Positions 35,238-46,411 of a stretch of 64,000 nucleotides of DNA are shown here, one piece after another (within the stretch, counting starts at the first letter, position 1; every line of letters begins with the position of its first letter). A model generated the notes under the pieces. That model worked only from the letters and a program-made list of their open reading frames with translations, was not told the origin of the DNA and made no database searches. The stretch is from NCBI GenBank assembly GCA_009760855.2, contig WPIO01000009.1:8881001-8945000 (forward strand). Direction: 5' to 3'. The translations under genes were made by a program, and so were the position numbers. Origin of the DNA: Cristatella mucedo (taxonomy: Eukaryota; Bryozoa; Phylactolaemata; Cristatellidae).

Positions 35238-35280
<43 letters not shown>
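35187..35280. repeat. (CA)n array with CACGCA variants
   Basis: ACACGCATGCTCACATGCATG leads into a pure CA run to 35280. Confidence 0.95.
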
Positions 35281-35281
<1 letters not shown>

Positions 35282-35849
35282 GCACTAACGACTTGAGTGG
35301 CTCCGTCGCAGCGGCAAGGCTTTGAAGCCGCTACGGCGGCCGTGCCGCCCGGTGACCGCGGCCGGAGCTGGTACACTTTTTTTTGGGCTGCCATAGAACG
35401 TTGGCTCCACGGAGGAGGCACAAACTACTCGGTCCAAGAGTCGCAAGGCGTCGCAAAACCAGTTTTCATCGACATGGAGCGATCGGATTGTCACCGCCGT
35501 CACCATTGATCATCATCGTCCGGCTAGGCTCAATAGCGCTTGCGACTGCACAGCATGAACTCGCGTAGCTTAAGGAATCAGCTAGCCGACCAGGCAGCAG
35601 GCAGCAGGATCAGCGTGTGCTGGATCAGCCTGCCAGGATCAGCCTGTGCTGTGCCGGGACGGTGCTCGACCCAAAATTAAGGCTCCTTTACATACTCCTG
35701 CCATTGGCCGATAAGCATAAACACAATCGGATTAACCAGTTTGTTAATCACTACCTCATATTCCAAGCCCTCTGTTAACAGACTTCCCCTCGGGGAGAAG
35801 GGATTTCACGGGCCCCTGCAGATGCATGCACTTACCAGCTTTAGGAGGG

Positions 35850-35910
35850 TATAAAAGAGCCAGAAACTGCTCTCATAGTCGACACAACTGAGGTCGAATG
35901 AGAGCAGTTT
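35850..35910 (+). promoter_or_regulatory. TATA box with downstream inverted repeat
   Basis: TATAAAAG lies at 35850-35857. A perfect 13-bp inverted repeat follows (AAACTGCTCTCAT at 35864-35876 and its complement at 35898-35910), spanning where a start site about 30 bp downstream would fall. No gene is recognised downstream, so the element could be a transposon promoter (for example a solo LTR) or chance. Confidence 0.4.
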
Positions 35911-36042
35911 GCAGCGAGAATTCACTTGCTGATGGTGTGCCATAATTTGCAGCATGCCACGGCACATTCTGCCCGAGCCCCAGCCCCTGATGCAGTCTAT
36001 CCGGCCTACGGCGCAGCCGGAGTAAGCAAGTAAAGTAAAAGT

Positions 36043-36200
36043 TGGTTGATTAAAACAGCCTCATTTACATAGCGACAGAAAAGACATCCGGCTATCATTG
36101 CGCTTTCAACAGGCTATAAAGGATCGACTGCTGCAGGAGTCGAACCTGCGACTTGTGGGTCGTTAAGTTCAAGCACCTTATACCCCTGGGCTAAGACATG
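36043..36200 (-). mobile_element. SINE-A, minus strand
   Basis: The plus-strand reading begins ATTAAAACAGCCTCATTTAC, then AGCGACAGAAAAG. It continues to CAGGAGTCGAACCTGCGAC (B box) and ends TGGGCTAAGACA (A box). Confidence 0.9.
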
Positions 36201-36456
36201 TGTAGTAAAAAGTAAAGCTTAAAGTAAGCGGCCTTGACTGCAGCCAGCTTGTTTATGATTCTCCACGGATGGCCCACGTGGCAAGCATGGATACTTTGTC
36301 AGGGAGAAGCGACTAGTAGTGTGCATGCAGCAAGCATGTGCACTATAGTACTACATGTGGCTACCCTAGGCTTTATCTTCAAATCCCAGACATTCTGCCA
36401 CTCATCCCCTTTAAGGGCTCACGGTAGATTAGTGGAGACGGTGATAGTCTCACTAA

Positions 36457-36516
36457 AGCAGACCTACCACAGGATCACTGTAACCTAGCAGACCTACCGC
36501 AGGATCACTGTAACCT
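36457..36516. repeat. 30-bp tandem duplication
   Basis: AGCAGACCTACC[AG]CAGGATC followed by ACTGTAACCT occurs twice with one difference. Confidence 0.93.
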
Positions 36517-37039
36517 GGTAACTACATACCTAGACTAACTGCTAAACCACTGCTAGACTCTTCCTGCCTTCCTGTCCCCTCTGGGCCTCGGCAGCAAGAT
36601 CAGCCACTTACTACTTTCTTTTACTTAGCTTAAACACTTTTGCCTGCTGCAGCAGCTGCTATTGCTCTACTGGTGCTGCAGCTGCAAAGCTAACTTGGCA
36701 GCTCTGCCCAACTCTGACATCTGGTCTCCCTCACTGCCAACTTCCTAGGGAGTCACGCCGGCCGGTAGACCTAATTAGTTGCAACTTACATCCTTTGCAG
36801 TCCCCCAGGTTCAGCTATGCTTCACAATTTTTCCCTCTGTTGCCTGAGCTGAACGTGCTCGACGACAGAATGCACACCAAAAGCCGTGTGGGCCGCCGTG
36901 GAGGCACTGGTGCACCACGGTCACAGACAGAGAGCCAATGGAAAAATGGCTGCTGCTTGCTGTTAAACCTGGGCACTTTTTGATCTTAAAGCGTGTTTGG
37001 TCATTTCTTGTGCTTTCTGTCTCGGCGCAATCACTCCTG

Positions 37040-37150
37040 CCCTGGTTTGGCTCAGGGGCAAGGCCATTGACGACCGAGGTGGTGGGCCGAGCCCAGAGGA
37101 ATACTCTGGTTAGAGATTAAGTTCTCTTGGGGTGCTATACAAATGAAGTT
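37040..37150 (+). mobile_element. SINE-B
   Basis: GGTTTGGCTCAGGGGCAAG, GGTGGTGGGCCGAGCCCAG and the tail GGTTAGAGATTAAGTTCTCT with TGGGGTGCTATACAAATG. Confidence 0.88.
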
Positions 37151-37218
37151 ATACTTTTACATATACTGACTACGGAGAGCTCAACGCATAAAACATGAAT
37201 AAATGAACCTCCAGAACT

Positions 37219-37310
37219 CGGGCGCGCACACGCGCGCGCGCGCACACACACACACACACACACGCGCGCACACACACACACGCACGCACACGAACACACA
37301 CGCAAGTGCA
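37219..37310. repeat. (CA)n/(CG)n compound array
   Basis: Alternating purine-pyrimidine CGCG and CACA blocks. It is a potential Z-DNA tract. Confidence 0.95.
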
Positions 37311-37524
37311 CAGCCATGAGAAGATTGAGAAGGGGTGTTCCAGAGTGCTACATTGGCACCTCCAGAGCACCCACGAAGAAAAACCATGACATCACATCCG
37401 GGGCATACGCCGGGGTCAGGTCCGGTGGGCACGTGCTCGTCCAGCAAGCAGGCTGAAACACGAGCCCGAGCTGAAGTCGGAGCACGAGCCGCTCTCACCA
37501 GTCAGCTCTGGCTAATAATGATGA

Positions 37525-38215
37525 GTTTTGCACCAGCTGCAATCGCCTGATCGCACATGCTGGTAGCCCAGAAAGCAGTGAGTTGCAGAAGTCGAGACGA
37601 GATGTCACGAATGCATGGACCAACTTAAAATTTATCTAAACAAGCCCGAATTTTAGCAATGTTATGAAGCTGAAAATAGGCAGATTTGACTGTGGAGCTG
37701 ATATGGTCGTCTAACGAGAGGTCGCTTTGGAATATGACACCTAGATTTCGAGCTGATTCGACAGGAGATATGCTGGCAGAGCCAATTTTGAGCGGCAGCC
37801 TTTCCAATTTCTGAATCACACTGGGTTTGCACATAACCAGTAAGTTAGTTTATCATCGTTTAGTTTTAGAAAATTTGCTGCCATCCATGTGCGGATGTCA
37901 TCAATACATGCTGCAAGTGAGTTGAGAGAATTTGAGGTGCTCGAAGGCTGGGAGGGATCAAAGCAAAGGTACAACTGAGTGTCATCCGCATAGAAGTGAA
38001 AGCCTAGATTGTGCTCGGCAATCACATCAGCAAGAGACAGAGTATAAACCGTGAAAAGAACCAGACCTAGCACGGAGCCCTGAGGTACTCCATATTTCAG
38101 AGGTACTTCAGATGATCTTTGTCCATTCACGTCAATACTCTGGAGTCTCCCACTGAGATAGGACCTGAACCACTGCAGAGCAGTGCCAGTGATGCCCAGG
38201 CGAGATGAGAGGCAG
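37525..38215 (-). mobile_element. LINE-A reverse transcriptase fragment with intact YADD
   Basis: The minus strand encodes SSRLGITGTALQWFRSYLSG, EVPLKYGVPQGSVLGLVLF and FHFYADDTQLYLCF, then the thumb (37834-37625) and CNSL-type C-terminal region. Both ends lack LINE termini, so it is an internal piece, probably moved by rearrangement. Confidence 0.92.
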
Positions 38216-39184
38216 GCACGGATGAGCTGCACACTGACCGGCCGGATATCCTCACTCGGAATGTCAGCACTGCTCTGCTAACGCATCTCGCCTGGGGAAG
38301 GAGGGAGGCTCTTATTGGCAACCGCACCGGCCATACACAGTGTGCACCTTATTCAGTGTGTGCATGCAGTCAATCACGTGCCACGTGCTCTCAGAGCTGG
38401 AGGAAGCATAATTAAAAAGAGCCAGACCAGGAAGCAACAAAACCCGGCTTGCTGACAAAACCAAAACCAAAAGCACGTCCATCGAGCAGAGTCGTCCTGG
38501 GTCCTGGCTAATCGCACAGAATCCGCTCGTCGGGGAAAGGGGGAGGGGTGATGACCTTGAACCTACTGCCAAGGAGCAGGCACCGGCAGTACATGCAGCA
38601 GCAAGCACAACTTACTCGAAAAGGGTTCACCCTTCAGTAGACAGCTGGTCATCAAAACCCGCACAAATTCGTTTTAGAGAAAGCACGAGCGCCAGAAGCA
38701 CAATATGCTGGTCACGGCGAGGGTCGGCACAGCGAGGGCATTGGGATCAAAGCATCGGGCGTTGGGCTCGAACAGGTGGAGGGGTGAAGGGGGCAAGAAA
38801 AATCCTGCAGCTCTCCCCCTACCCCCTATGCCAGTACAGCAGATGACGACTCAGCAGGGACGAGCAGCCAGGGAGCAGAGCTACGGAACTGTCTCTGCTT
38901 CCTGTCTCTGCTCCCTGTCTGCTCCCTGGCTCTGCTCCCTGGCTCTGCTCCCTGTCTCTACTCCCGGTCTCTACTCCCGGTCTCTACTCCCTGTCTCTGT
39001 TCCCTGTCTCTGCTCAGTGACCTTGCTCTGCCGCCTCCGGAGCCAGGCAAGCATGGGCAAGGGCTGCGTGACAAGATTCCTCCTGCCTGCTCCTCTGTCG
39101 CTGCAGTAGCAGAAGCTTAAGGTGAATTGTGTCGGCACCAACGAAGTCTTAGCACATCTTGTATACGACTAAATTACTTATCAC
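38216..39184. other. intergenic; 15-bp minisatellite at 38885-39020
   Basis: Variants of TCTGCTCCCTGTCTC are repeated about eight times at 38885-39020. No gene is recognised in the rest. Confidence 0.6.
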
Positions 39185-39412
<228 letters not shown>

Positions 39413-40771
39413 TAGCCGACTTCGGCCGAGCTATGGAACTACAAAAATGAGTTCGGAGGACCACTGAGGGTGCCTTACCTTACGAGCTGACAGGGCTGCA
39501 TACTCTTGCACCATCGGCAGCCTCCTGCCCTGCCCCCGACCCAGCCAATACCTCTCAGACACTCGAAAGGGTCATCTCAGCCAGCCGTGGCACACGACTG
39601 AGCGGCACAAGAGCCGACGCTCGTGCAACCTCTCCTGCCAACCTACCAGCCCGGCTGGCGACAGCAACAGCGACAACGACGACGATGGCAGCGGCAAGGT
39701 AGTGTCACTATATACATCCTCTGCATGCTCAGTCTCGGCTGTCGCTAGCATGGCATCCTCCTCTGATGCTGGCATTGATTGCCCCTCCTCCTCCTCCTCC
39801 TTCGCTGCCACCTCGTCTTTTTTCTTTGGTTGGCAGATCTGAAGGCTCGGTCAGCTTAATCTCTACGCCCCGGGTGCAGAGCACCCCGGCGCTAGCGCCA
39901 CAGTCCCGGCATGCAGCGGCTGACCGGCTACCTCCGGCTCGGAAGTAGCGCAAGCTTGCCTCCGAAGCCTAGTCCGTCCACAGCTGCGCTAGCACTTGCA
40001 GCAGGCAATCCTCCACACGATGTGCCAAGAGCCGAAGACGCAGTCAGCGGCCACAGCAGCCACAGCGGCCACTGCAACAGCAGCCAGGCGTGGGGCTGGG
40101 CGAGCTGGCTGCTGCGCGATGAATAAATAGTACGGCGGCGGCCGGAAGCAGAATGGTGGCCGGAAGCAAGGCCAGTGCCAGCTCTTTCTGGCACTACGGA
40201 CAGGTGGCTCTCTCTCTCTCTCTCTCTCTCCAAGCTATCAAAATATGAGCTCGACTCGAAATCGAAGCTAGAAGGCTAGAAGCCAGTCCCCTAAATCAAG
40301 GAAAGTAGCTGATGCAGCTGTCTGGCCCTCTGTCGTACTCCAGTGCTGGACACCTGCACCCGCAATGCCCTCACGAGAGCAGCTGCTGTTTCGGCTGCTC
40401 TGGCCCCACCCACCCAGCACCTGCCCAAGCTGCCGTGGGCAGGCAAACTGAAAAGGTAAGAAAGACTGCATAGCCTAGCCAGCCAGCAGGCAGTGGCAAA
40501 GCAACTTCCTCTGTTCCGGCCAGCCGAACCGACTTTACCGCCAGCTTCGGCTGCAGAGATGACAAAGCCAAGGCTCTCGTGTCACAACCGAGTGCGATTC
40601 AGCGTGGCTGCCTGCCCGGGCCTCTCCGCTATCCGACTCGTGTGGCAGCTAAGACATGAGACTTCCGTATGTGCACCTCTGCTAAAACTTCCTGCCTGGC
40701 TGCCACATCGGCAGCAGCGGGCAGCTGCAGGCTGGCCGGGGCAGCAGCAGGCGTGCAGCCAGGATTTAGCC
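39413..40771. other. intergenic, GC-rich, no confident gene
   Basis: A short CT run lies at 40208-40231. A minus-strand acidic open segment at about 39650-39840 has potential splice sites and is discussed in the findings. Nothing else is recognised. Confidence 0.45.
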
Positions 40772-40985
40772 ATGGTGAGCCGTGATGGCTCACTAGGTAA
40801 GGCAGTTGCTTTTCACGACCTCGGGGCCGAGGTCGTGGGTTCGAATCCTGCGGTGGGCGATCCTTTGTCGTTGCTGCAAGCGGTGGTGATAGCCGTAAAA
40901 GCTCTTCTGTCGCTATACGTCGCTATATGTCACAAATGAGGCTGTTAAATCAGCTAGTATTTTTTTATTTTATTTTTTTAAAGAG
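40772..40985 (+). mobile_element. SINE-A, best-preserved copy
   Basis: The head has TGGCTCACTAGGTAAGGCAG (A-box-like) and a perfect 11-bp hairpin (CACGACCTCGG / CCGAGGTCGTG, 40814-40837). The canonical B box GGTTCGAATCC follows, then the family body GGTGGTGATAGCCGTAAAAG and a tail of CTCTTCTGTCGCTATA plus T-rich sequence. It is not a functional tRNA gene because the anticodon arm is replaced by the hairpin. Confidence 0.93.
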
Positions 40986-41496
40986 GTTACTACCGAGCTT
41001 TAGTTTGACCGTGGCTTAAGACTGAACTTGACCTTGGTGGGACGGTCACGGAAAGATTGAAGCCGGGCATTCCTTCGGGTCGCTGACACCGAAGCCAGCT
41101 TTGCGACAGACACCTGCCCCTGCCCTTGCTTTCAATCGTATCACCTGCTCCGCCTTTCGTCAGAGACACCTATCGGCCTTCACTAGCAACACCGGCTCAC
41201 ATTACAAAACGACATCCCCCCAACTTACAAGTACGTCAGTGCATTTTACAGCCTACTAAAGCCCTCGGCTGATCATAACAGCAACTGGAAGGAGCGATGC
41301 ACACGTCAGCAGATCTGCAGCGTCCCTCGAGCATAATCGCCTCATTCTCCTTGAGAACAAGCTGAGACAGCAGGTGGCCAGCAGCCAGGGGTGGCCCAGC
41401 CCCTGCCTGAGTCAGCGATTCGGCCTGCTCATTCACACCCACACCCAGCCCCTTCCAGCAGGAAGAGAACGCGCCCAGCTTCGGCAGGAACATAAC
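40986..41496. other. intergenic, nothing recognised
   Basis: No gene, repeat family or RNA recognised. Confidence 0.5.
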
Positions 41497-41625
41497 ATAC
41501 ATAATTAATTTGCATTGCGCCCCAAGACTTGGTCGCTCTCTATCCACATGCTTTGCATGTGCCGCAGGGCTCGAACACGAAACCTTCGGTCGCGAGCATC
41601 CGATGCCTGGACAGCTTTCGACCGA
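41497..41625 (-). mobile_element. SINE-B variant, minus strand
   Basis: The minus strand contains GTGTTCGAGCCCTGCGGCAC, ATGTGGATAGAGAGCGACC and TCTTGGGGCGCAATGCAAAT, the SINE-B B-box-to-tail order with a diverged head and hairpin. Confidence 0.78.
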
Positions 41626-42515
41626 CAGGCGGTAGATCTCTCTGCGACGGCGCTGCGACAGGGCCACATCTCTGCAGATGCTGGCTGGCACCGCACTGGC
41701 TGCGCTGTGGGTGATGGACCAAGCAACACCCTGCCATCGCTCAATCTGGAATTCGCGGCCAGCTTTTAAAGTGGCTATTCTGGCAGTACAAACAACTGGA
41801 AGGGCTCTCCTCGGTGCAAGCAATGCTGCTGCTGTACGGCATCTCTAATTGACCAGAATGCCACTCGAACCGAGATACCTCACTCAGCAGGCGATTGCGA
41901 CTGCTTTGAGGACGACGACGAGGGCAAAGCTGGCGACAGTGGTGACAGCACGGCCACCGATTGGCCGTGGGTCAGTCGGTGGAGGCTGGCACATCGACGG
42001 CTGACACGACAAGTCCGGCCGAGCTGCTTTGAAGCAGCACAGATCCTATCAAAAGCCGCAAGCGCTGCTTGCACGGTCACCATCACCACCTCCGCCATCC
42101 ACCCACCCCCTGCACTGGGCCTACAGAGGATCACCTGAGCAGCACCGAAGGTGCCCCTCCGGACACGGATCAATAATCCTTGGCTGCTGCCCTATTCTAG
42201 TGGGACCTCTCTGTCACCACCTCGCCAACGGCTTGTCACTGTAGCAGCTATTCCTACAGCACGTGGCCTCTCTCACCGGCCGCAGAGGGCAGCCGGCCGG
42301 CAGATCCACGAAAGCCCTCCACCCCCAAAAAAACTGCTATTTACACCAGCAGCAACCATAAAGCATAAAGTGGTCGTAAAATGAGGTTCGGACGGCGGCT
42401 GGCTGATCGAAAGAGTCAAGCACCGTGCGTAATCGCGAAGCAAAACAAGGGAACCTTTTCCACCAAGCTCACACGCTCACGCACGAACACACTCACTCAC
42501 ACGCACCCACGAACC

Positions 42516-42519
<4 letters not shown>
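41626..42519. other. intergenic, nothing recognised
   Basis: GC-rich. Open frames are present on both strands without domain or splice support. Confidence 0.45.

Positions 42520-42585
<66 letters not shown>
42520..42585. repeat. (CA)n array
   Basis: About 66 bp of uninterrupted CA. Confidence 0.97.
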
Positions 42586-42588
<3 letters not shown>

Positions 42589-42689
42589 GCTGGGCGAGTG
42601 GGCCAACAAACCCGGGCAACTGCATGCCGGCTGTCCCTAGCCGGGTCACCCTACGCCGCATAATGGCAACAATAACGCACCAGCGGAAC

Positions 42690-43830
42690 CCTTCGCTCCG
42701 GGCGCAGACAGGTGGCTTGAGCAGTCGAGAGGTGTGCGGCCCCGGTCGCCGACGCCGCGTGGAAGAAAACTGGCCGCTGCCGCAAACTGGGAGTCGCCGG
42801 TCTGTACACTTACCCCTCCCCCCCTTCCCCCACTACCCGCCCGCCGACGCCAAGACACAGCCCGGTCAAAATACGCCGAACGGGCCGCGCCGACGAACGA
42901 TTTCGAAGAAACTGGCGCGTGCGCGCGAGCGTCGGATGCCATCGGGGCGGCCGCAGCGCGTGTTGCCCTGCTGCGAGATACGCGCAGCCGCTGCCGCAGC
43001 AGCAGCAGCTCTGCGCCCTCCCTCCTAATAAAGGCTCGCCGGCTCGCGACTCGCTCAAACCAACCGCCGAGGCCCAGCCAGCCGGGAGCGAAACGCCGCC
43101 CGCCAGACGCTCGACCGCTCGAAGGAATCGCGCCGAGCTCTGCAGAGCCCTGAACCACCCACCCATATCGAGCGCGAGCGTGCAACTCGCGCAGGGCGTG
43201 CAAAGGCAGCGCTGGGCCGAACGGCGCGGCTCGACGCCGCCGACCGCGAAGCCCGGCCGCGAGCGCCAGCGCGCGCTCCCCCCCCCCCTTCGAGCCTACC
43301 TGAGGTCTGAGCGCGGAGCGAGTATCCCGTACATCGCCACCGCCGCAGCAGTTCGACGGCGAGCTCGAGGCTCGCACCAAAAAAAATCGCACTCGGCGTC
43401 CGGACGAAGGCCGCTTAATGGCAAGCAGCGCCGCCGCGACGACCCGCGTAAGCGTCGCCCTGGCCACCGGCCGCCATCTTCAAAAACGGAGCCCGCGCCG
43501 CGGCGCGTTTGTCCCTCCTGCGTAGCGGATCGCGCGCGCGTGCCCCCCGATGATGCGCCCGCTCGCAGCGCCGCAGTAGCGGTGCAACGGCGGCTAAAGT
43601 TGCGTCTCTCGCTCAAGAATGCCGCCGCCGCTTATTCTTATCCCTTGACAGTTCTGTCTGAAGCCCTCTACCAACAGCGTTGCTAGGTCTCGATTAGGAG
43701 GAGCGCGACTTAACGCCCTGGAAGGCGAGCCGCGGCCGTAACAAACCAAAAATCGACAGGCTCTGTCTCGGGCCCGGCGACAGCGCGCGCGCGCGCGCGC
43801 GCGCATGCCTAAAGGTCACCGTGGAGCCTG
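42690..43830 (-). promoter_or_regulatory. CpG island with YY1-type element
   Basis: The region is very rich in CpG on both strands, unlike most of the surrounding DNA. On the minus strand AAGATGGCGG (43480-43471) is the YY1 motif often found at start sites of CpG-island promoters and at an initiator ATG. Transcription would run leftwards, the same direction as sif. It is therefore a candidate promoter for sif, about 20 kb upstream of the first recognised exon, or for an unseen gene. Long open frames here follow from the lack of AT-rich stops. Confidence 0.6.
43785..43804. repeat. (GC)n run
   Basis: About ten GC dinucleotides at the right edge of the CpG island. It is a Z-DNA-prone sequence. 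Confidence 0.95.
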
Positions 43831-44029
43831 TTTTTAGATATGCTGACCTTTCAAGAAGTGTCCGAGCTGATGTGGCGGCGTTGGCTGGCGTTTCTGAGGC
43901 CCTTCGAGGTCTCTCCGGCGGCGACGGCTGAGCGATATTTATGCGTAAAACTATTTCGTTGGCAGAGTTTCGACGGAAGTAGCCTATCTTGACCCGCGAT
44001 CTAGCTGCCTTTAGAGTAGGTTTTTATAC

Positions 44030-44120
44030 TAACAATAATAATAATAACATCAAAAACAAGTCTTTTGCGTAAAGCCCTAGGATGACTCGATCTCTACCAA
44101 GGCGCTTTACAATACTCCGT
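44030..44120 (-). mobile_element. diverged LINE-A-type 3' tail
   Basis: ACAATAATAATAATAAC, then AAGCCCTAGGATGACTCGAT, CTCTACCAAGGCGCTTTAC, the hairpin plus ATT repeats on the minus strand. Confidence 0.65.
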
Positions 44121-44141
44121 GCAAGAGAAGCAATAGTCAAA

Positions 44142-44965
44142 TGAGCCCGATGGCGGTAACCTGGGTTACCGAATTTCCGAAAGTAGAATCGCAATTAATT
44201 ATTTATTTTGCAGATAGCTGCTCTAAAAATATAGCGTTTCGAAGTCGAAAACGCTGTTGATCTGATTCAGGAGCAGCACCGTAAGAATTGTGTCGAAGCA
44301 ATCTGAAGAACTATGTGCGAAAGAGCTCAATGAAAGGAGGCACGCTATGATTGGCTATAATGAAGATATAAAAGATGTTAGCAATGATGTTCTTAACAAC
44401 GCAATGAAACTGGTGCGCAAGTTCTTGGAAACATTTCCCGGGGAACTTCATTGCCGCCCGCTGGTCTGAAAATATTATGCAGGAGGTCCGGAATCGCGGC
44501 GCCAGTGCTCGTCTGGGTAGTATCGCCGATAGTGAGGACGAAGATCCTGACAATAATGGCGGCGGCATCCGATATGGCGCAGACTCGTGGCAGAAAAAGA
44601 AGAGCATCGGAGCAGAAGGAGGAGGAGGCTGCTCCGGGCGTGCAGATAGGCTCTGCGGTGCGCTCGAAGAAGGCACCAGCGGTTGTCTCAAATCAGCCAT
44701 CAATCGTGAGCTATTTCTCGAAAAGATAGGCTCAATTTTCGCGATCGAGCCCTGGATCCTTGCCCTGGATCTGGTCAGCCGCTGCGCACTTTCGCAATAG
44801 AAATCGTCGTTTTCGAAATAGCCGTCTTTCTGCTGACGAATAGAAGTCAACGAGCCCGACATTTTTAGCCTGTTTGCATATAATTTGGAAAAATATCCAG
44901 GTAGTTATCGCAGTTCGTGCACACCCGGGTTACCGCAGCAATCCGGGTTACAACCATCGGGCTCA
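44142..44965. repeat. segment bounded by inverted repeats
   Basis: TGAGCCCGATGG (44142-44153), followed closely by GTAACC, is matched in inverted orientation at 44965-44954, again followed inwards by GTAACCC. The left end also carries an inner palindrome (CGGTAACC TG GGTTACCG, 44154-44171). The segment is about 820 bp and contains a small ORF. It looks like a non-autonomous DNA transposon, although no clear target-site duplication is visible. Confidence 0.5.
44556..44729 (+). CDS. 57-residue ORF ending in a PIP-box-like motif, unknown gene
   Basis: The ATG lies in ATAATGGCGGCGG, a YY1-like context. A TATAAAAG (about 44366) and an ATTGG box (about 44349) lie 190-210 bp upstream. The protein has a basic patch RGRKRR (11-16), an acidic EEE patch and a C-terminus QPSIVSYFSKR. 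The tail fits the PCNA-interacting consensus Q-x-x-[ILM]-x-x-[FY]-[FY] with trailing basic residues. It could be a microprotein or the first exon of a replication factor; a GTGAGC donor-like site lies inside at about 44706. Two other frames overlap it (plus from 44477, minus from 44862), so coding status is unproven. Confidence 0.35.
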   Translation: MAAASDMAQTRGRKRRASEQKEEEAAPGVQIGSAVRSKKAPAVVSNQPSIVSYFSKR

Positions 44966-45847
44966 AATGGCTAACAAAAAGCATAGAGTATCTTGCTTAG
45001 GCAAGCATGCAACCGCACACAACTATAGGCATCGATACTGCCGCCACGTTGCAAGCTTCCAAGCAATTCGAGTGAAAACTTAGCTCGTCGATAACGACGC
45101 GGTTTCTTAGCGAGAGTAGACGGAAGTCTTCCCCATTCGACCTTCGCTGGGAACTGGAGCACTTGAGCCACCGCTTCCGGTTCCGCCGGGTCTGTCTACG
45201 AGAATGGCAGTGCAGCCAAAGTGGTGCATATAATATATCTGTATGTATGTGTATACATCTGTATACAGTATATTGTACGTTACAAAAGATATACATAGAT
45301 AAAGAAGCTTGCATGCGGTCAATCTCAAACAACGGAAGTCCGCAAAGAAATTGAATGTCGACGCGACGGCATAGGTTGCGGTTAAAGGTTAACTAGGCTC
45401 GCTTATTCAAAAGCCTGCAGAATGACCTTCACCGCAATCGCCATCGCGTGCATTAATCAGTCGAGGATTGCCCACTGCATGACTCAACCCACGACCTGCA
45501 TTAAGCGACCGGCAATACGAGACTGCTCTATCCCGATTCTCCGCCTAACTACAGTTCCTCCTTCGCTAATCTTAGCTTGAATTCTGCTAAGCAAAAAAAA
45601 GAAATAAAAATTACCTTATCGGTTGAACTTCACTTGATTATTCCTGTCCTTATTTTTAAAAATGTTCCCATGTGTTCTAAATTTAAACTGGCAACCTTTG
45701 AAATTACATCCCTACTACTGACGTACAAGAGGTGCAGTTTACTAGGCGACAAGATATTCTAGCGCTATCGCTGCTTTTCAGACACGAAACCCAGTCTTGA
45801 TGCGGCGGCAAATATGACACGCGGAGACTAGCGCTGTGTTGGAGACC
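44966..45847. other. intergenic, AT-richer, nothing recognised
   Basis: TGTATGTATGTGTATACATC and related TA/TG-rich sequence near 45240-45290. No gene or element is recognised. Confidence 0.5.
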
Positions 45848-45981
<134 letters not shown>

Positions 45982-46104
45982 CGCTCGCTATCTAGGCGTC
46001 ATTACGTGAGGTCGACTCTCCCGAGTTGGAGGGAGGACGCAGCGGTGGTGTACGCAGCGGCAGCCGACCCCAACGACGCTCAGCCGCGAGTGAAGGGCGG
46101 TATA

Positions 46105-46285
46105 AAAATAATAATGCACTTGAGAAAGCGCCCTCGGAGAACTCAAATCTCTTTCTAGGCGCTTTACATTTGCTGCAAAGGGAAACGCGATTGAATGGTG
46201 AGTAACATCATGCTCGATAAACATAAATAACATGGTTAGGGGTGACATGCACAGGGTCAGCATGCAAATGCGATCAGTGGCAGGT
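46105..46285 (-). mobile_element. LINE-A 3' end fragment
   Basis: AATAATAATGCACTTGAG, the hairpin, the UTR block TTTGCTGCAAAGGGAAACGC and GACATGCACAGGGTCAGCAT in minus orientation. Confidence 0.9.
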
Positions 46286-46374
46286 CAAGGGATGACGCAG
46301 ACATTTTGCCCCCAACACAGCGAGTGCACGCTGAAGTCGCGCGTTTCGTCGCACGACCGACGAGCTGTAGCGCA

Positions 46375-46411
46375 GCTGTAGCGAGTCGTGGCCGCCACGA
46401 CTCGCTACAGC
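46375..46411. repeat. perfect 18-bp palindrome with 1-nt loop
   Basis: GCTGTAGCGAGTCGTGGC, one C, then its exact complement. It is nearly loopless and could extrude as a cruciform. Confidence 0.95.

Noticed and set aside
35700-36040. LTR retrotransposon suspected from the TATA box
   Set aside because: No TG…CA-bounded duplicate, primer binding site or gag/pol fragment is visible nearby.
40772-40860. Possible tRNA gene (canonical B box GGTTCGAATCC)
   Set aside because: There is no foldable anticodon arm, and the body and tail are shared with other copies, so it is a SINE head.
42646-43467. A 273-codon minus-strand open frame and a 255-codon plus-strand frame in the CpG island
   Set aside because: Both strands are open because the DNA is GC-rich and has few stop triplets. 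Composition is Arg/Ala-rich and no domain is visible.
44311-44862. A 183-codon minus-strand frame overlapping the PIP-box ORF
   Set aside because: No recognisable domain. It conflicts with the shorter plus-strand ORF, which has better promoter context. Kept as an alternative only.
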